A stretch of 64,000 nt of DNA from Semisulcospira habei (GCA_036245525.1 BTPG01000003.1:211180070-211244069), one strand, 5' to 3'. Positions 31,881 to 43,702 are shown, numbered from the stretch's first letter. Notes: a model not told the origin generated them from the letters alone. Numbers and translations: made by a program.

Positions 31881-31903
31881 AACCTATGTCGCGGAAATAT
31901 CGC

Positions 31904-32273
<370 letters not shown>

Positions 32274-32312
32274 CATGTAATAAAGACCCGAGAAAATGAA
32301 CACCACCCAACA

Positions 32313-32368
32313 GCAAGAGTCAGTTATAGATCCTCGTGAGCCTCCGATGAGGATCTATACCTCTTGCC
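32313..32368. repeat. Family C hairpin, shortened
   Basis: TATAGATCCTCGTGAGCCTC and GATGAGGATCTATACCTCTT pair with a reduced centre. Confidence 0.75.
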
Positions 32369-32378
32369 GAAACCACTT

Positions 32379-32597
32379 TTAACTCATTCTACCCCAGACA
32401 CACCACAGCAAGACTATGGATCGACCATGATAGTTCAAGAGTGATGCCAGAACAGCTTGGCGCCTATAGGCGCCAAGCTGTTCTGGCATCACCCTTGAAC
32501 TATCATGGTCGATCTGTGTCCCGCACTGCACTGCGGTCTTCAGAGGACGACGGCAACGTTTGGGGATTTCGGTCTTGGGGTACAATGAGTTAGTTAA
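32379..32597. mobile_element. TTAA hairpin element, family B (B5)
   Basis: It runs from TTAACTCATTCTACCCC to GGGGTACAATGAGTTAGTTAA. The central palindrome carries the copy-specific variant GCCAGAACAGCTTGGC, with the matching GCCAAGCTGTTCTGGC in the other arm. Confidence 0.88.
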
Positions 32598-32678
32598 TAC
32601 CTGTTCCTTTGGCTGCTCTGAGTCTTTGACGTGGAATTCAGAATGATTACAAAACAGCAATTTGCGTCGATATCTCCT

Positions 32679-32899
32679 TAACTCATTCTGCGCGCGACAC
32701 GGCACCGGCCACAGCAAGATATGGCTCGAACCATGATAGTTCAAGGGTGGTGGCAGAATAGCTTGGCGCCTATAGGCGCCAAGCTATTCTGCCACCACCC
32801 TAGAACTGTTATGGTCGATCTGTCTCCTGAATTGTAAAGCAGTCCTCAGAGAATAACTCCAAAATGTGAGTATTTCGTATCTCGGGCACAATGAGTTAA
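32679..32899. mobile_element. TTAA hairpin element, family B (B6)
   Basis: It runs from TTAACTCATTCTGCGCG to CGGGCACAATGAGTTAA. The palindromic arms contain GGTGGTGGCAGAATAGCTTG and the complement. B6 and B9 share the GGTGGCAG variant and form a subfamily. Confidence 0.88.
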
Positions 32900-32903
32900 T
32901 ATA

Positions 32904-33368
32904 CAGGGGCGGATCTCGGGGGTGGGTGGGGGGGGGTTGGGTTCCAGGGGTTCCGCCCCCCCCCCGACCCAATTTTTGTTAAAATGTTATAACAAAGTCT
33001 CTTTTGGGGGTGTTCGCCCCCCCCCCCCTCCCCCACGGTGAAAAAAGTTTTGGCGAGTTTATACTCACGAATCCTCCCCCCCCCCCCTCTCCCTTACACC
33101 CCGTTGTGTGATATTTTGGCGAACGGTGAGTATTAACACGCGCCTTCTCTCTACCCCCTCTCCCAGCCCCCTCCCCCAGCCCCCTCCCCCACCCCCCACC
33201 CCCACCCCACCCCACCCCCCAACCCCCAACCCCAGCGCTTTTCCATTTTTCGGCCCCTGGAAGCAAGGTCTAGCGTCGGGGAGGCCTTTTTTTTATGAGG
33301 TTGAAGGTCCCAAACAAAAAGTCGGACCCCCCCCCCCCCCACCGGAGGTAACACTGATCCGCCCCTAG
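32904..33368. mobile_element. Element with GGGGCGGATC inverted ends, copy 1
   Basis: ACAGGGGCGGATC at the left and GATCCGCCCCTAGT at the right are inverted. The interior is C- and G-rich, with long homopolymers and no protein. The same termini bound 60508-60868. It is a possible hAT-like MITE, but no 8-bp duplication could be seen. Confidence 0.6.
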
Positions 33369-33412
33369 TATGTCTTACAATTAATGCTGAAGAAAATGGC
33401 TGTAGAGTTTGA

Positions 33413-33960
33413 ATTTTTTTTTTTTTTTTTTTGGCATCCTGTCTCGGAAGACAATGGAGTATATGCGCTTGCTGGGTCAGTCACTGGAGTGACCTCTCCA
33501 GGGCGCAAGCCTGGGCAAAGTGTATGGAGATCATGGGGTGCCCAGTCGTCAAGATCCCCCTCTCGGCCTCGCTGATGTATCCAAAGGAATGCAAAGCAGT
33601 ACGTTTGGCACCAGTTTGGCTGCAGGAGCTGCCAGAACAGTGCGTGAATACAGGCAACTGTCTGCCTTCGGGGCTCCACTCCTGATTTGAAGGGTTTACT
33701 CCCCCACATTTGGCCGTTGGATCCAACCTGATCTCCTCCGTCCTCTAGCCGTTGGCTGTCAGAAACAGCTCATCCGCCTAGTGGTGCAATGTGAACACCA
33801 TCCCCTCACGTGGTTTAGCCCACCAGCTGAGGTGGTTTGCCAGGGTGTGGCGCTTGGAGCCAACACGAGAGAGATTAAGAGTTTGAATATCGTAAAATGA
33901 AAGACTTTTTTTGCTCTTCTAGATCCTTCTCCTTTGTACGCAGAAGAACTTCTTCCCTTA
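33413..33960 (-). repeat. Poly(A)-ended retroposed sequence of unknown origin
   Basis: A T run of about 20 bases (33414-33433) is followed on the + strand by unique-looking sequence starting GGCATCCTGTCTCGGAAGAC. Read on the - strand, this ends in poly(A), as a retroposed transcript or SINE would. No frame longer than about 115 codons and no recognisable domain is present. Confidence 0.4.
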
Positions 33961-34825
33961 CACAGTCTATAACTCAACGGACACAGAGATTACTCTGAAC
34001 TGAGGTAGTCGCTACAGCTCCAAAAACACACGGCCCCACGAGCTCCTTAGCATCCGCGTTATCGCGGAATTGTTTATATTACAGCGGACGCCAGACGGCG
34101 CAGCCGTCTCTGTTAGTCCCTTCCTTTTTGTCCCTTGTCTCCTTGACTGCGTGCGCAAAATAAGGTGAACTTGTGTGAAATCATTGAAAATTCGCATCAA
34201 CTTCATTTTAAAAAAATGAACTTTAGAATTTTTTAGTGCGTGTACGGGTAAACCGCATTTTTTGGGAAACAATAGGCGCACAGGCCTCTTTTCGTGTTTG
34301 TCCTTGCTAAACTACAACATTCTCAGAGAGAGAAAGAGAGATGAAATGAAACTTTATTAAGAGAGAGAGAGAAAACAACAGTCTATAGTGATAATGTGTA
34401 AAAATGGTTATAACTAAATAGTGTATACACGGTATAAGTGAAGACACAGTCGTACTATCCATGAACTGAAAAACTCGAAAAGAATTTGGTCAGACAGGGA
34501 GTCGCATGAGCAAAAAAGGAGGGGAGGAAATACGCTCGCGGCGGGTTTGATATGTGCCAGATATCTCTCACGACAGCTTGATGATAACTGACTCGCACTC
34601 ATACTTGCCGGAATTCAGGGACCTTTTTTTCTCTGTCCGTTGAGTTATAGACTGTACACACAAGAGGCGGTAGAAAACCTCTGTTTCGCCGTCTACCTAA
34701 TCCGCCGCAAACTGTGAAAAGAAGGGTAGAAAAGTCTCAGTGTAAAAAGAAGCAATATTGATAACCCGTTGTACCAGCAAATTTTATCAGTCTAAAGCAC
34801 TTCAGGGAGCAGTTTGCTTTTACCA

Positions 34826-35034
34826 TTAAGCCTATTAGCCCCAAGGTCCCATTTCTCAATGGAGGTGTTGCCTAACGACTATGTACCAGTTGTAGGAGAT
34901 GGCTTGACCATGATAATTCAAGGGTAGTGCCAGATGAGCGTGGCGCCTTCAGGCGCCAAACTCATCTGGCAGTACCCTTGAATTATCACGATCAATCCAT
35001 CTCCTGCTGCAGGGTCCCGGGGATAAAGGGTTAC
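34826..35034. mobile_element. TTAA hairpin element, family A (A6)
   Basis: It runs from TTAAGCCTATTAGCCCC to GGGATAAAGGGTTAC (TTAA mutated). The arms carry the private variant GCCAGATGAGCGTGGCGCC, matched by GGCGCCAAACTCATCTGGC with one mismatch. A family K fragment follows directly at 35035-35165. Confidence 0.85.
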
Positions 35035-35165
35035 AAACACTGTCTCACCGTAATTGTTCAAAGAAACACTTCTGTGCAACAGATGGCTAAGAAACGCTAC
35101 ATACAGGTCTAGGTATGGTTCGTTTAGACTGACATGGCAGAATCCAGTTCAGCACACGTCGTCTT

Positions 35166-37220
35166 AATACTGAGTAACTGGGCTCTCACAAACCAGATAG
35201 GTGAGGCTAGCGCTGGCAGAATTGTACGCAAACCAAGGGGAATCACAGCGCTGGACAGACAACAGTGAGTAACTGGGCGACTCCGCTCAACGCTATCTGT
35301 ACCAGCAACACCGAGCTAAATATTGATTACTCACAAACCAGACAGGTAAGGCTAGCACTGGTAGGGCAGTACACATGCCAAGGGGAATTACTCAGCGCTG
35401 GACATACACACAGTTAGATCCTAAGTTATTTTCCCCAGGATCAAGCATATCAACAGTCAGAAAACTGTCTGCAACGCTGACAGTATGTGCATGGGTCCTT
35501 TGTGTACTATCTTAGAGCGTTATGATGTAAGTACAATGGCAAATGTCGAAATTTATCGTTTGGATGGTGTATTGTTTGTGTACCCGAGTCGCGGATTTAT
35601 CGTCTGCATCGGCCTTGTTTTGAATTAATATGCATATTTATGAGCCTACGTCACAAGGCAGAAACCGGCCGACTATCAGTGTATCGCAATACTGCAGGTC
35701 ACGAGGTCATCGGTGTCAGTAGTGTACACACGTGTCAGTGTACACGTGTACTGATGGTTTCACATTAAGTAGAATAAACCTTCCATACTCGCTATGCTGT
35801 CAAAATCATAATGCGGGTTCCGCTTAACCTTCTAGTGTTTACTAGTAACGATCGTGCCTAGGGTGTGGCTTATTTGACTCGCAAAGCCGGCGAGCCTGCG
35901 ACCACGGTGCCTAGTTTGACCGGCCTTTGATCCTTCACCCCTCAGAAACACACAACGCGTTCCATCATTGAAACAGAACATTAGTATTTATACCCACTTT
36001 CTGCACTGCAGTCAATTTCACATCTCACACATCGAAGTCTACATAACTGAAAACATCATTGGAAACGACAAATGCACCATCGCAGCAGAAACACTACCTT
36101 TCTGAATCGAATGAATGAGAGCGGCCGGCACAGACAAAAACATGTTACGACCAGCGATGCCGAGTGCAACGGCTTTGACACACACCGTAGTTTTCAGATC
36201 TTTGCAGCATAAAATGTGATATTATTTAGCTCGTAACTATATGATAAAACAGGTTTAAAATCTTGCGAAATCAGTAAGAGATAAATTCTACTGAAGATCA
36301 TGAATTCTGAAAATCACTAGCGCTCGCGGAACAATAGGAAGATCGACAAAGACCGTAGATTACTCACTGATTCAGCAGGAAAGGGACAAATTCTAGGTGG
36401 GCGGTCAAGCCAAGCTCTTGCTTTTCGCGTTGCCACGTGTCCATATTCCCTTGTCCGATGTCAGTTCTGTATGCCATATCAACAGGCGTTCACTGGCTTA
36501 CTAAAAGCCCGCACTAGGCCAACCACGGTTTGGCACGCGCCGCGGGTGGAAGATGGTACCTGGGGAGGGTGGGTGGTGTTACAGACGGCTTCCAGATGGC
36601 CGTACTTTGTTTATTCCTTAGCTCCCCTAGTGGCCAAAGTACAGTTAGTAAGGCTGTGAAGGAAAGGGCATTTTGGTGGTGCACGAACTCGTTTCATTAA
36701 AAGATAAGGAAGTATTTCTTGCCACTCCCATCTAAAATTACTACGCTCACACGGGAACAAATGGAGTAGATTTTGTTTGGCGGAAAGCAAAGTTCCCACA
36801 GCCCCTGTGGCAGCAGAGGCAAATATGAATCTATGCCTGATTGATAAAGCACAAATCCTTCTTTAAAATCGTTTTTACCCAAAAAGAATATAGCAATGGG
36901 ATCGATTATTTTTATTTATTTATTTTACCTTATATTTTTTGTCACACACAAAAAAAATTATTTTGATAATTTTTATAATACAATTGAATGTTAATTTTTA
37001 TTTCTGCCTCCTTGTATTATTTATTTATTTATTTCTTTACTTATTTATTTATTTATTATTTATTTATATACTTACACACTGATTGCATGTCTCCCTGAAA
37101 TCAGATTTGCCTTGTCAGACTATGTGAAAAATCCGTTGAATCTCAGTGACCTGTGTAAATACTTGAATGGATACAATAAATAATCTTTACTGAAAATTGG
37201 CCTGTGAACACTTTTATGTT
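35166..37220. other. Intron 1 sequence with little recognisable structure
   Basis: A direct repeat with CTCACAAACCAGA-AGGT-AGGCTAGC-CTGG is present twice at about 35185-35250 and 35330-35395. AT-rich TTTA/TTTATT runs lie at 36905-37075. No exon, ORF with a motif, or TTAA hairpin was found between 35166 and 37220. Confidence 0.5.
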
Positions 37221-37440
37221 TGCACGTAATAATAATAATAATAAATATTATTTATATGGCGCATTTCTCATATTTATAATAATTATAACACAATGCGCAG
37301 GACGTAGCCGCGAACTGAACCCAACAAGCACGCTCACGTGAAACACGCGCATTCCCTCACACACTGTACATAAACACATAACATTCACGTGGTGCTAAGG
37401 GCAAGCTCAAGCGAGCTACTGACATTTTGGAAATTTAAAT

Positions 37441-37664
37441 CGTTTTTTATATTTTTGAAATTTGATTAAGTGGACTGAAATTAATACCGAAATTCGTGGG
37501 GGAGGAAAGAGCCGGAGTACACGGAGAAAGAATCCCCGACGGTCCGCCGGAATTAATGGTGACGCTTACTAGAGGAGAAAAGTCCGACGCCGGAACCGGG
37601 AATCGAACCTCAAACCTCTTGCATTGGTGGCAGCCGCTTTTACCGCTGCGCCACGGACCGCCCC
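37441..37664 (-). mobile_element. tRNA-derived SINE of a second family
   Basis: On the - strand it starts GGGGCGGTCCGTGGCGCAGC. It has a tRNA-like A box around TGGCGCAGCGGTA (37641-37653) and a B box GGTTCGATTCC (37599-37609). A body of about 150 bases ends in an A-rich tail (TTTTTTAT on the + strand at 37443). It is unlike S1 outside the promoter boxes. No target duplication was visible. Confidence 0.78.
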
Positions 37665-39300
37665 AGCTGGGTACGTGCGTTATACACATTCCTTCCGGCC
37701 ATGTGTTCAGTCTACTCAGCAGCTAAAACCTGAGCCGCTCTGAGAAGAACTGTAGTGCAGTTCGTTTGCGGCAGCAGGTTCTCACTAACCTTTGCCAATG
37801 CAGGGGCTAATGTACATTTATGCTAGGACTAGAAGCGGTATATTGGCCTGTCTCCTCCAGGGTTTCAGTTTCAGCAAGCATAGATTCTCACGATTTTTGT
37901 TTTGCAGGCTCCCGGCCACGCCCGCGCTGAAAGGAAAAGACTGAGATAGAATTCGGCATAAAGGGCAGGTTCTTACTACTAGTCCGTGTGATTACGGAGG
38001 CCAATATGAATGTATGTTTTTCAGGAGAAGCGGTATGATCAGTACAGTGCTCTGTCTGCTCCGAGGTATCAGTTTCAGAAAGCGGCATAGATTCTCATAG
38101 GTTTTGGCAGGCTCCCACACATTCACAACACAATATCTTTCTTGCTAGGATAAATGTATGCCTATGGAGCACGACCTATTTTACTCTGGCTGGTAATTTT
38201 AGGTTCGTGAAGCTGACACAGATTCTAAAGTTCCAAAAACCTTCGGTGGTCAACCTCTCTCGTGAATTATATTTTAGCTCTTTTTCCCCGCAGCAAAGTA
38301 AGATTTAGCTCACGTGCAAACCCCGTCGTATTTTGTACGTTATCTCGATACGTTAACTATGCGTTCGTTCTCTGCGGTGGAGTTCCCTAGTACCGCCAGC
38401 CTGCGACCCCGGCCTGCGAACGTTTCACAAAGGAATGCGTGAGGTAGACAAAATACACTCAAACAAAAGTAATTTATCAATAGCTGACCATTTAAAGCAT
38501 TCTAAATAAAAAATTTGATTGTAAACACGTCGAAACATTGTTACAAGTTTCCTGGCAATATAGCAATATATTATCAATTTTAACAGTATCACATTTTTAA
38601 AAAAACCAACCGAAGAGAGTAAAACCAAGATGTCGGACCGCGTCGTTAGCAATGGAATCAGCGATCGCTTTGCCGACTTGAAAAGCTGAGAAATTTTAGA
38701 AAGGGAGGCCTCAGAGTAAAAATAGACTGTACAGAGACCTCGGGAAAGGGTTGGGAATTTGTTTACAGTACACATAAACACGCCGGCACGACCAGGGAGC
38801 GATAAAGCGGCCACGGCGAGCTGTTAAAGCGGCCGAGGCGTTGACAGTTTCTGTCGTTATGTTGGGGTAAGAGGCAGTCTGGCACCAGGGCTTGTCTCTC
38901 TTTCTCTTTCTTCCCTTCAATTCCGAGTCTGTCATTGTCGGCGCGAGTCGATGACTTTATTTTCTTCTTTTTTTTCTCGCTGGTTCATCCGCCATCTTGT
39001 CTCTGATTGGTTATAATTATGCATATGACCTAAGGTCGTATAGAATAGTTATGACGTCAGCTACAATCTTTTCACGGCGTCCCGTCACAAGATTCCGGTG
39101 GGCCACTTTGCGCTTTGAACAGACGAAAGAAAGCATATGGTGGGACAATAGGGTGGTCACTGTCTAAGTGGGTATGTATACTGAATCCCAGTAAAAGCTT
39201 TTTGCGAACTGAAGCCTCAAAAAAGGTCAGGCGTGCCCCTTTAATGTCCATAATTCCCCTCGATATGCGTAACTATAGATTGAACACGCTTAACGGGATG
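37665..39300. other. Intron 1, no supported gene
   Basis: Fragments of the family C motif (AGCATAGATTCTCACG, GCATAGATTCTCATAGG) occur at 37877 and 38082. The frame at 38425-38814 on the - strand has no motif and is judged accidental. Confidence 0.45.
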
Positions 39301-39436
39301 CGCAACAGGTGAGCAAGTGTGATTACGCGTGTGCGTTGGCTGCGTGCCCGAATTGCCGTAGAAGTTCATTAGGTATGCATCACACTAAAGACAAACGGTG
39401 CTGAATTTGGTCTTTAGATTTACGCGTAATGGTGCC

Positions 39437-39650
39437 TTAACTCATTCCATCCCAACATCGAAATCCCCAAACGTTGCCGTTGTCCTCTGAAGACTGCATT
39501 GCAGTGCAGGACACAGATCGACCATGATAGTTCAAAGGTGATGCCAGAGTAGCTTGGCGCCCATAGGCGCCAAGCTATTCTGGCATCACCCTTGAACTAT
39601 CATGGTCGATCCTTATCTTGCTGTGGTGTGTCTGGGGTAGAATGGGTTAA
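39437..39650. mobile_element. TTAA hairpin element, family B (B7), inverted orientation
   Basis: It runs from TTAACTCATTCCATCCC to GGGGTAGAATGGGTTAA, 214 bp. The subterminal block CCCCAAACGTTGCCGTTGTC is on the left, so it lies opposite to B1, B2 and B5. Its left TTAA is also the terminal TTAA of a family K remnant (39310-39440). Confidence 0.88.
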
Positions 39651-39776
39651 GCGGTCGGTAGCGCTGAAGCTGCTCGATACGCTGAGAATGGCAGAGAACA
39701 GAGATGAATGGAGGGGGCTGGTTGCCAAGTCATCAGTGGCGCGCCCCAACGGGACGGTCGGCAAGACTACGGGATT

Positions 39777-39987
<211 letters not shown>

Positions 39988-40078
39988 AAAAAAAAATAAT
40001 TAAAAATTTAAAACATAAAAATAACATAAAATGAAAATAAAAATTCTTTAATCTGTTTACGTTTGTGTGTTTCTGCAG

Positions 40079-40197
40079 GTGGACAAGGGCCACTGCGGCC
40101 CCCTGGATCTGTTCGGTGACCCCTCCTCCGTGGACGGCTGTCTGACGTCCTCCCAGTGTTTGCCGGGAATGTGTTGTGCCAGATACGGCAGTAACAG
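40079..40197 (+). CDS. Prokineticin/astakine-like secreted protein, exon 2
   Basis: The acceptor TTTCTGCAG|GTG opens 39 codons plus 2 bases, ending at AACAG|GTCGGT. The product starts VDKGHCGPLDLFGDPSSVDG. It then carries the first cysteines of the domain: C-x5-C-x4-C-C in GCLTSSQCLPGMCCARYG. This is the exact spacing of the prokineticin N-terminal half. The AVIT start needed for vertebrate prokineticin receptor activation is absent. Instead there is a 20-residue extension with one extra cysteine, as in arthropod astakine-like proteins. The intron that follows is phase 2. Confidence 0.87.
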
Positions 40198-40399
40198 GTC
40201 GGTGAATACGCCTTTATGTTCAACTATCACGTAGCACTAGATACTAGGTCTGTCTTCCACTCTCTGTGATTTAACCCTTTGGCCGTCCGTGGCTCTTTTC
40301 AGTTGTAGAGGCGATTCCTGTGTTAAGCGTCTTTGCCTGATCTGACTTTAGGTGGTATAATTTATATTGATTGCTATTTATTTTGATTTCATTATTAAC

Positions 40400-40530
40400 G
40401 AAGTTTATTTGATTTCATTTTTATTTCATTTAATTTCATTTTTATTTCATTTCATTTCATGTTCATTTCATGTTCATTTCATGTTTATTTGTTATATATT
40501 TTGATTTCATTATTAACTATGTTTATTTGA
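40400..40530. repeat. (TTTCA)-rich simple sequence
   Basis: Imperfect runs of ATTTCATTTC and TTCATGTTCATTTCATG. Similar sequence returns at 41695-41780 after the tandem array. Confidence 0.85.
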
Positions 40531-40635
40531 TTTATTTTTATTGGCTCACGTGCGAAGCAAAAGTGAGTCTATGTTCTGGACCAGTGGTCGTCCGTCCATC
40601 GTCCGTCCGCCGTCGACCGTCGTCTGTCGTCCGTG

Positions 40636-41640
40636 GTAAACTTTAACGTTGGCATTTTCTCGGAGACTATTCAAGCTACAGTCTTCAAACTTGGCCAAAG
40701 GATACTTTGTGGGAAGACCTTTTTAAACGTACTAATTTCAGTGACCTCTCACAAAGGTCAAGGTCACAGGGGATCAGGAAATATATCAAAAATAGCTATT
40801 TTTGGACATAATATATTTTTTCTCAAATACTATTTACAACTTCAAACCCAAACTTTGTACAAAGATACCTGATCGTAAGACCTTATACGCACACTAATTT
40901 GGTTGATCCCTCGGAAAGGTCAAGGGTCACAGGAGCTCAGGAAATAGGTCAAAAATAGCGATATTTTGACAAAAGATATTTTTTCTCAAATACTATTCAC
41001 AACTTCAAACCCAAACTTGGTACAAAGATAAGACCTTTTTATGCATACTAATTTGGTTGATCCCTCGGAAAGGTCAAGGGTCACAAGAGCTCAAGAAATG
41101 GATCCAAAATCGCCATATTTTGACAAAAAATATTTTTTTTTCTCAAATACTATTCACAACTTTAAACCCAAACTCGGTACAGATATACCTGATGGTAAGA
41201 CCTGTCTATGCCTACTAATTTGGATGACTCCTCGGAAAGGTCAAGGGTCACAAGAGCTCAGGAAATAGGTAAAAAAAATAGCCATATTTTTATTGACAAG
41301 AATTTTTTTTTTCTCAAATACTATTCGCAACGCTAAACCCAAACTTGCTACAGAGGTACCTGATGGTAAGACCTATCTATGCATACTAATTTGGATGACC
41401 CCTCGGGAAAGGTCAAGGGTCACAAAAGGTCAACAAATGTGTATAAAATGCCAATAATTGTATTTATTACCAACATTTTTGCAAACTTTTCAATCAAATT
41501 TGGCAGAAAGGAAGCTCATGATAAGACCTTCCTATGTATCCTAATTTCGTCGACTCATTGCAAAGGTCAAGGGTCACGGGGATTTCACAGATGTGTCAAA
41601 ACTGATTACATTTTGAGAAAAAAATGGATTTTGTTAATGC
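40636..41640. repeat. About 165-bp tandem repeat in intron 2, six units
   Basis: Each unit includes CTCGGAAAGGTCAAGGGTCA, TTTCTCAAATACTATTCACA and ACTTCAAACCCAAACTTGG. Spacing is about 157-172 bases with clear divergence. It starts after a GTCCGTCCATCGTCCGTC stretch. Confidence 0.88.
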
Positions 41641-41865
41641 AGAAGCCATCCCTTTACTTATTGTCAGACGTGTGGATCGGTCATACACTTCTTGTTTCAT
41701 TTGATTTCATTTTAATTTCATTTGATGTCATTTTTTATTTCATTTAATTTCATCATGTTTTCGTTTCATTTTCATTTCATTTTGCCTTGACATTTTCAAA
41801 TCTTGTGTATCTGATTTCGTTTTCTCTTCATCAGTTAATTCTTTCTTTTTTCTTTTGGTCAACAG

Positions 41866-42091
41866 ACGGAAGCGGTTCGTTCATTCACTCTTCGATTCCG
41901 GCACGTGCGAGCCACTGCTCACGCGCAACCAGGGCTGCTGGGATTGGCAGTGGGGACCAAGAAGCGTGGATGGTGGTGACATTTACGAATACTGCCCATG
42001 CGCGCCGGGGTTAGAGTGCAGAGGTGAAGAGGTCATGCTCGTGGAAGGAAAGACGATCCACATTAATCCCATATGCCAGTCAACCAAGTAA
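41866..42091 (+). CDS. Prokineticin/astakine-like secreted protein, exon 3
   Basis: The acceptor GGTCAACAG|ACGG restores the phase 2 codon (AG|A), giving ...GSNRRKRFVHSLF. The rest of the fold follows: SGTCEPLLTRNQGC (C-x9-C), then YCPCAPGLEC (C-x-C-x5-C) and a last C in NPICQSTK before TAA. Together with exon 2 this gives ten cysteines in the prokineticin order plus one extra. The loop before YCPC is long and Trp-rich (WDWQWGP), and the last interval is 18 residues against 9 in vertebrate prokineticins. RRKR could be a furin-type cleavage site. The full product is 139 residues, a likely secreted cytokine or growth factor; in arthropods astakines act in haematopoiesis. Confidence 0.9.
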
Positions 42092-42107
42092 AGGACTACG
42101 GACTGTT

Positions 42108-42182
42108 TCTGTGTGCTGGTCTGTGATTTCGGACCTTAAGGCCATGGGCCGTAAAGTCCAAAATCACATACCAGCACACAAT
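42108..42182. repeat. Family G hairpin, 17 bases after the prokineticin-like stop
   Basis: GTGTGCTGGTCTGTGATTTC and GGACCTTAAGGCC pair with GGGCCGTAAAGTCC and AAAATCACATACCAGCACAC. Relatives are at 51606-51682 and, partly, 23678. Confidence 0.88.
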
Positions 42183-42249
42183 TTTTGCCCACACTAAATA
42201 TATCAGTCCTACGTCTTACAATAGGATAGCGTGCAAGATTTTATGATCC

Positions 42250-42371
42250 TGGGGCCAGTTGCATGAGCGAGCTTAATCCTGCACCAGCCTCTAAGCAAGA
42301 TGCGCCGCTATAGCGGCGCACCTTCCTTAGTGGCTGGTGCATGACTAAGATCGCTCATGCAACTGACCCCT
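42250..42371. repeat. Family F long hairpin
   Basis: GGGGCCAGTTGCATGAGCGA pairs with the end TCGCTCATGCAACTGACCCC, and AGCAAGATGCGCCGCTATAG is its inner arm. Total about 120 bases. A second, decayed unit follows at 42384-42460, a half copy at 43400-43460, and a good copy at 59450-59564. Confidence 0.87.
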
Positions 42372-42474
42372 TGGGCTCAATGGTGTGAGTGAGCTTAGTC
42401 CTGCGCAAGCCACTAGGCAAGGTGCAGCGCTATCGCGGCGGAGCACCTTGCTTAGTGGGTGTTGGGTCCCAACC

Positions 42475-43122
42475 TAGGCGTCGACCCAACCTCGGCCACA
42501 GTGACATATACTGCTCACAAATAGTAAGGTATATTAACTTTCAGCTTGAATTACTAAAGTCCTCAGAATCGGTTTAATCACGGGTATATCAGTGATTATC
42601 TCAGCAGCTGAACTGATCCGGCCTTCGCACCACGTGAATGTCCTGCGTCTTGTACTGTGTTTGTCTTCAGAGTGAATGCGTGTGTGTCACGTGAGCGTGC
42701 GTGTTGGGTGCAGTTCGCGGCGCTTTGAACCGATTCGCAGAATTGGGAAAAAGCGCCTATATAATAACCGGTATTATTATTATTATTATTATTGATTAAC
42801 CATCCCACTGGCCTACAGTTTCACAACATTGATGTGACATATAGTGCTCACAAAAAGTAAAGGGTGTATTACTTTTAGCTTGAATTATTTAAAATGTGCC
42901 AAAAAGTTTAAACGTTAATCAGACCAAAAAAGACAGTTTGCAGATGCAAGGTGTTTTCCGACATAATATTAGTAATTGAAGCTAAAATAATGACGTTCCT
43001 TACTTTTTGTGAGCTGTATGTCACATCAATGTTGTGAAATTGTAGGCCAATGGGACGGCTTGTCACTGATATAACTGTTATTATATCCATTCTGAGAAAT
43101 TTTAGTAATTCAAGCTGAAAAG
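42475..43122. repeat. Inverted pair around GTGACATA...GCTCACAAA
   Basis: The motif GTGACATATA-GCTCACAAA-AGTAA with TTAGCTTGAATTA occurs at 42500, 42832 and, inverted, near 43000-43120. The outer parts fold back on the inner ones. An (ATT)n run at 42773-42794 interrupts it. Confidence 0.5.
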
Positions 43123-43358
43123 TTAACCCATTCAGCCCTGATGCACTCAGCAGGAGATGGGTCGACCATGATAATTCAAGGGTAGTGCCAGATTAGCTTG
43201 GCGCCTGTCGGCGCCAAGCTAATCTACAAGGCGCCAAGCTAATCTGGCAGAACCTTTGAATTATCATGGTCGATTTATCTCCTGCAACAGGCGCATAGTC
43301 CGCGTTAGATGACGCCTCCAAAATTTGGGAAATACGTGCGTCGGGCTGAATGAGTTAA
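43123..43358. mobile_element. TTAA hairpin element, family A (A7)
   Basis: It runs from TTAACCCATTCAGCCCTG to CGGGCTGAATGAGTTAA. The right arm has a partial direct duplication (GGCGCCAAGCTAATCT occurs twice, 43210-43245), which makes it longer than its relatives. Confidence 0.87.
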
Positions 43359-43702
43359 TGTACCTTACTATTTTTGAGCATTATATGTCACTCTGGCCGA
43401 GGTTGCGACCCAACTAGTGGCTTTCGCAGGACTAAGCTCGCTATTGCGACTGGCCCCAGGTCTATGGAGGCCTCCAGTGCGCGTGTAGACATCGGGGTTT
43501 GTAATGAATACCGGTGCCGGCTGCATGCAGACACAAAGCGGGGTTTAAAAAGTCATGTACACCATCTGAGGCTAGCAACAGTGCGACTCAATTGTTGTAT
43601 CATGATGAGTTAGCTAGCTAGCTAGCTAGTTACAAGCGTTTAGCGCTGAGCAGCCGACTAAGGTCATCTCACGGCTGTGTCGTACTGGTGAATATGCCAT
43701 CG

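Larger units (their letters stand above)
25830..31885 (+). mobile_element. Gmr1-like Ty3/Gypsy LTR retrotransposon, decayed, INT before RT
   Basis: Domains run in the order primer site, gag (coiled coil, SCAN-like capsid, zinc knuckle), protease, integrase, reverse transcriptase, RNase H, polypurine tract. The RT is of the Gypsy type, but integrase lies upstream of it, as in Copia and in the known Gmr1 group. Many frameshifts and three internal tandem arrays break the coding. A matching LTR pair was not found. The sequence before the primer site does not recur after the polypurine tract, where a TA-centred palindrome begins instead. The element lies in intron 1 of the prokineticin-like gene, in the same orientation. 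Confidence 0.88.

Noticed and set aside
37595..37664. tRNA gene on the - strand
   Set aside because: The A and B boxes are followed by a non-tRNA body and an A-rich tail. It is a SINE.
38425..38814. 129-residue - strand frame as a gene
   Set aside because: It has no motif, no start or splice support, and lies in intron sequence of the prokineticin-like gene.
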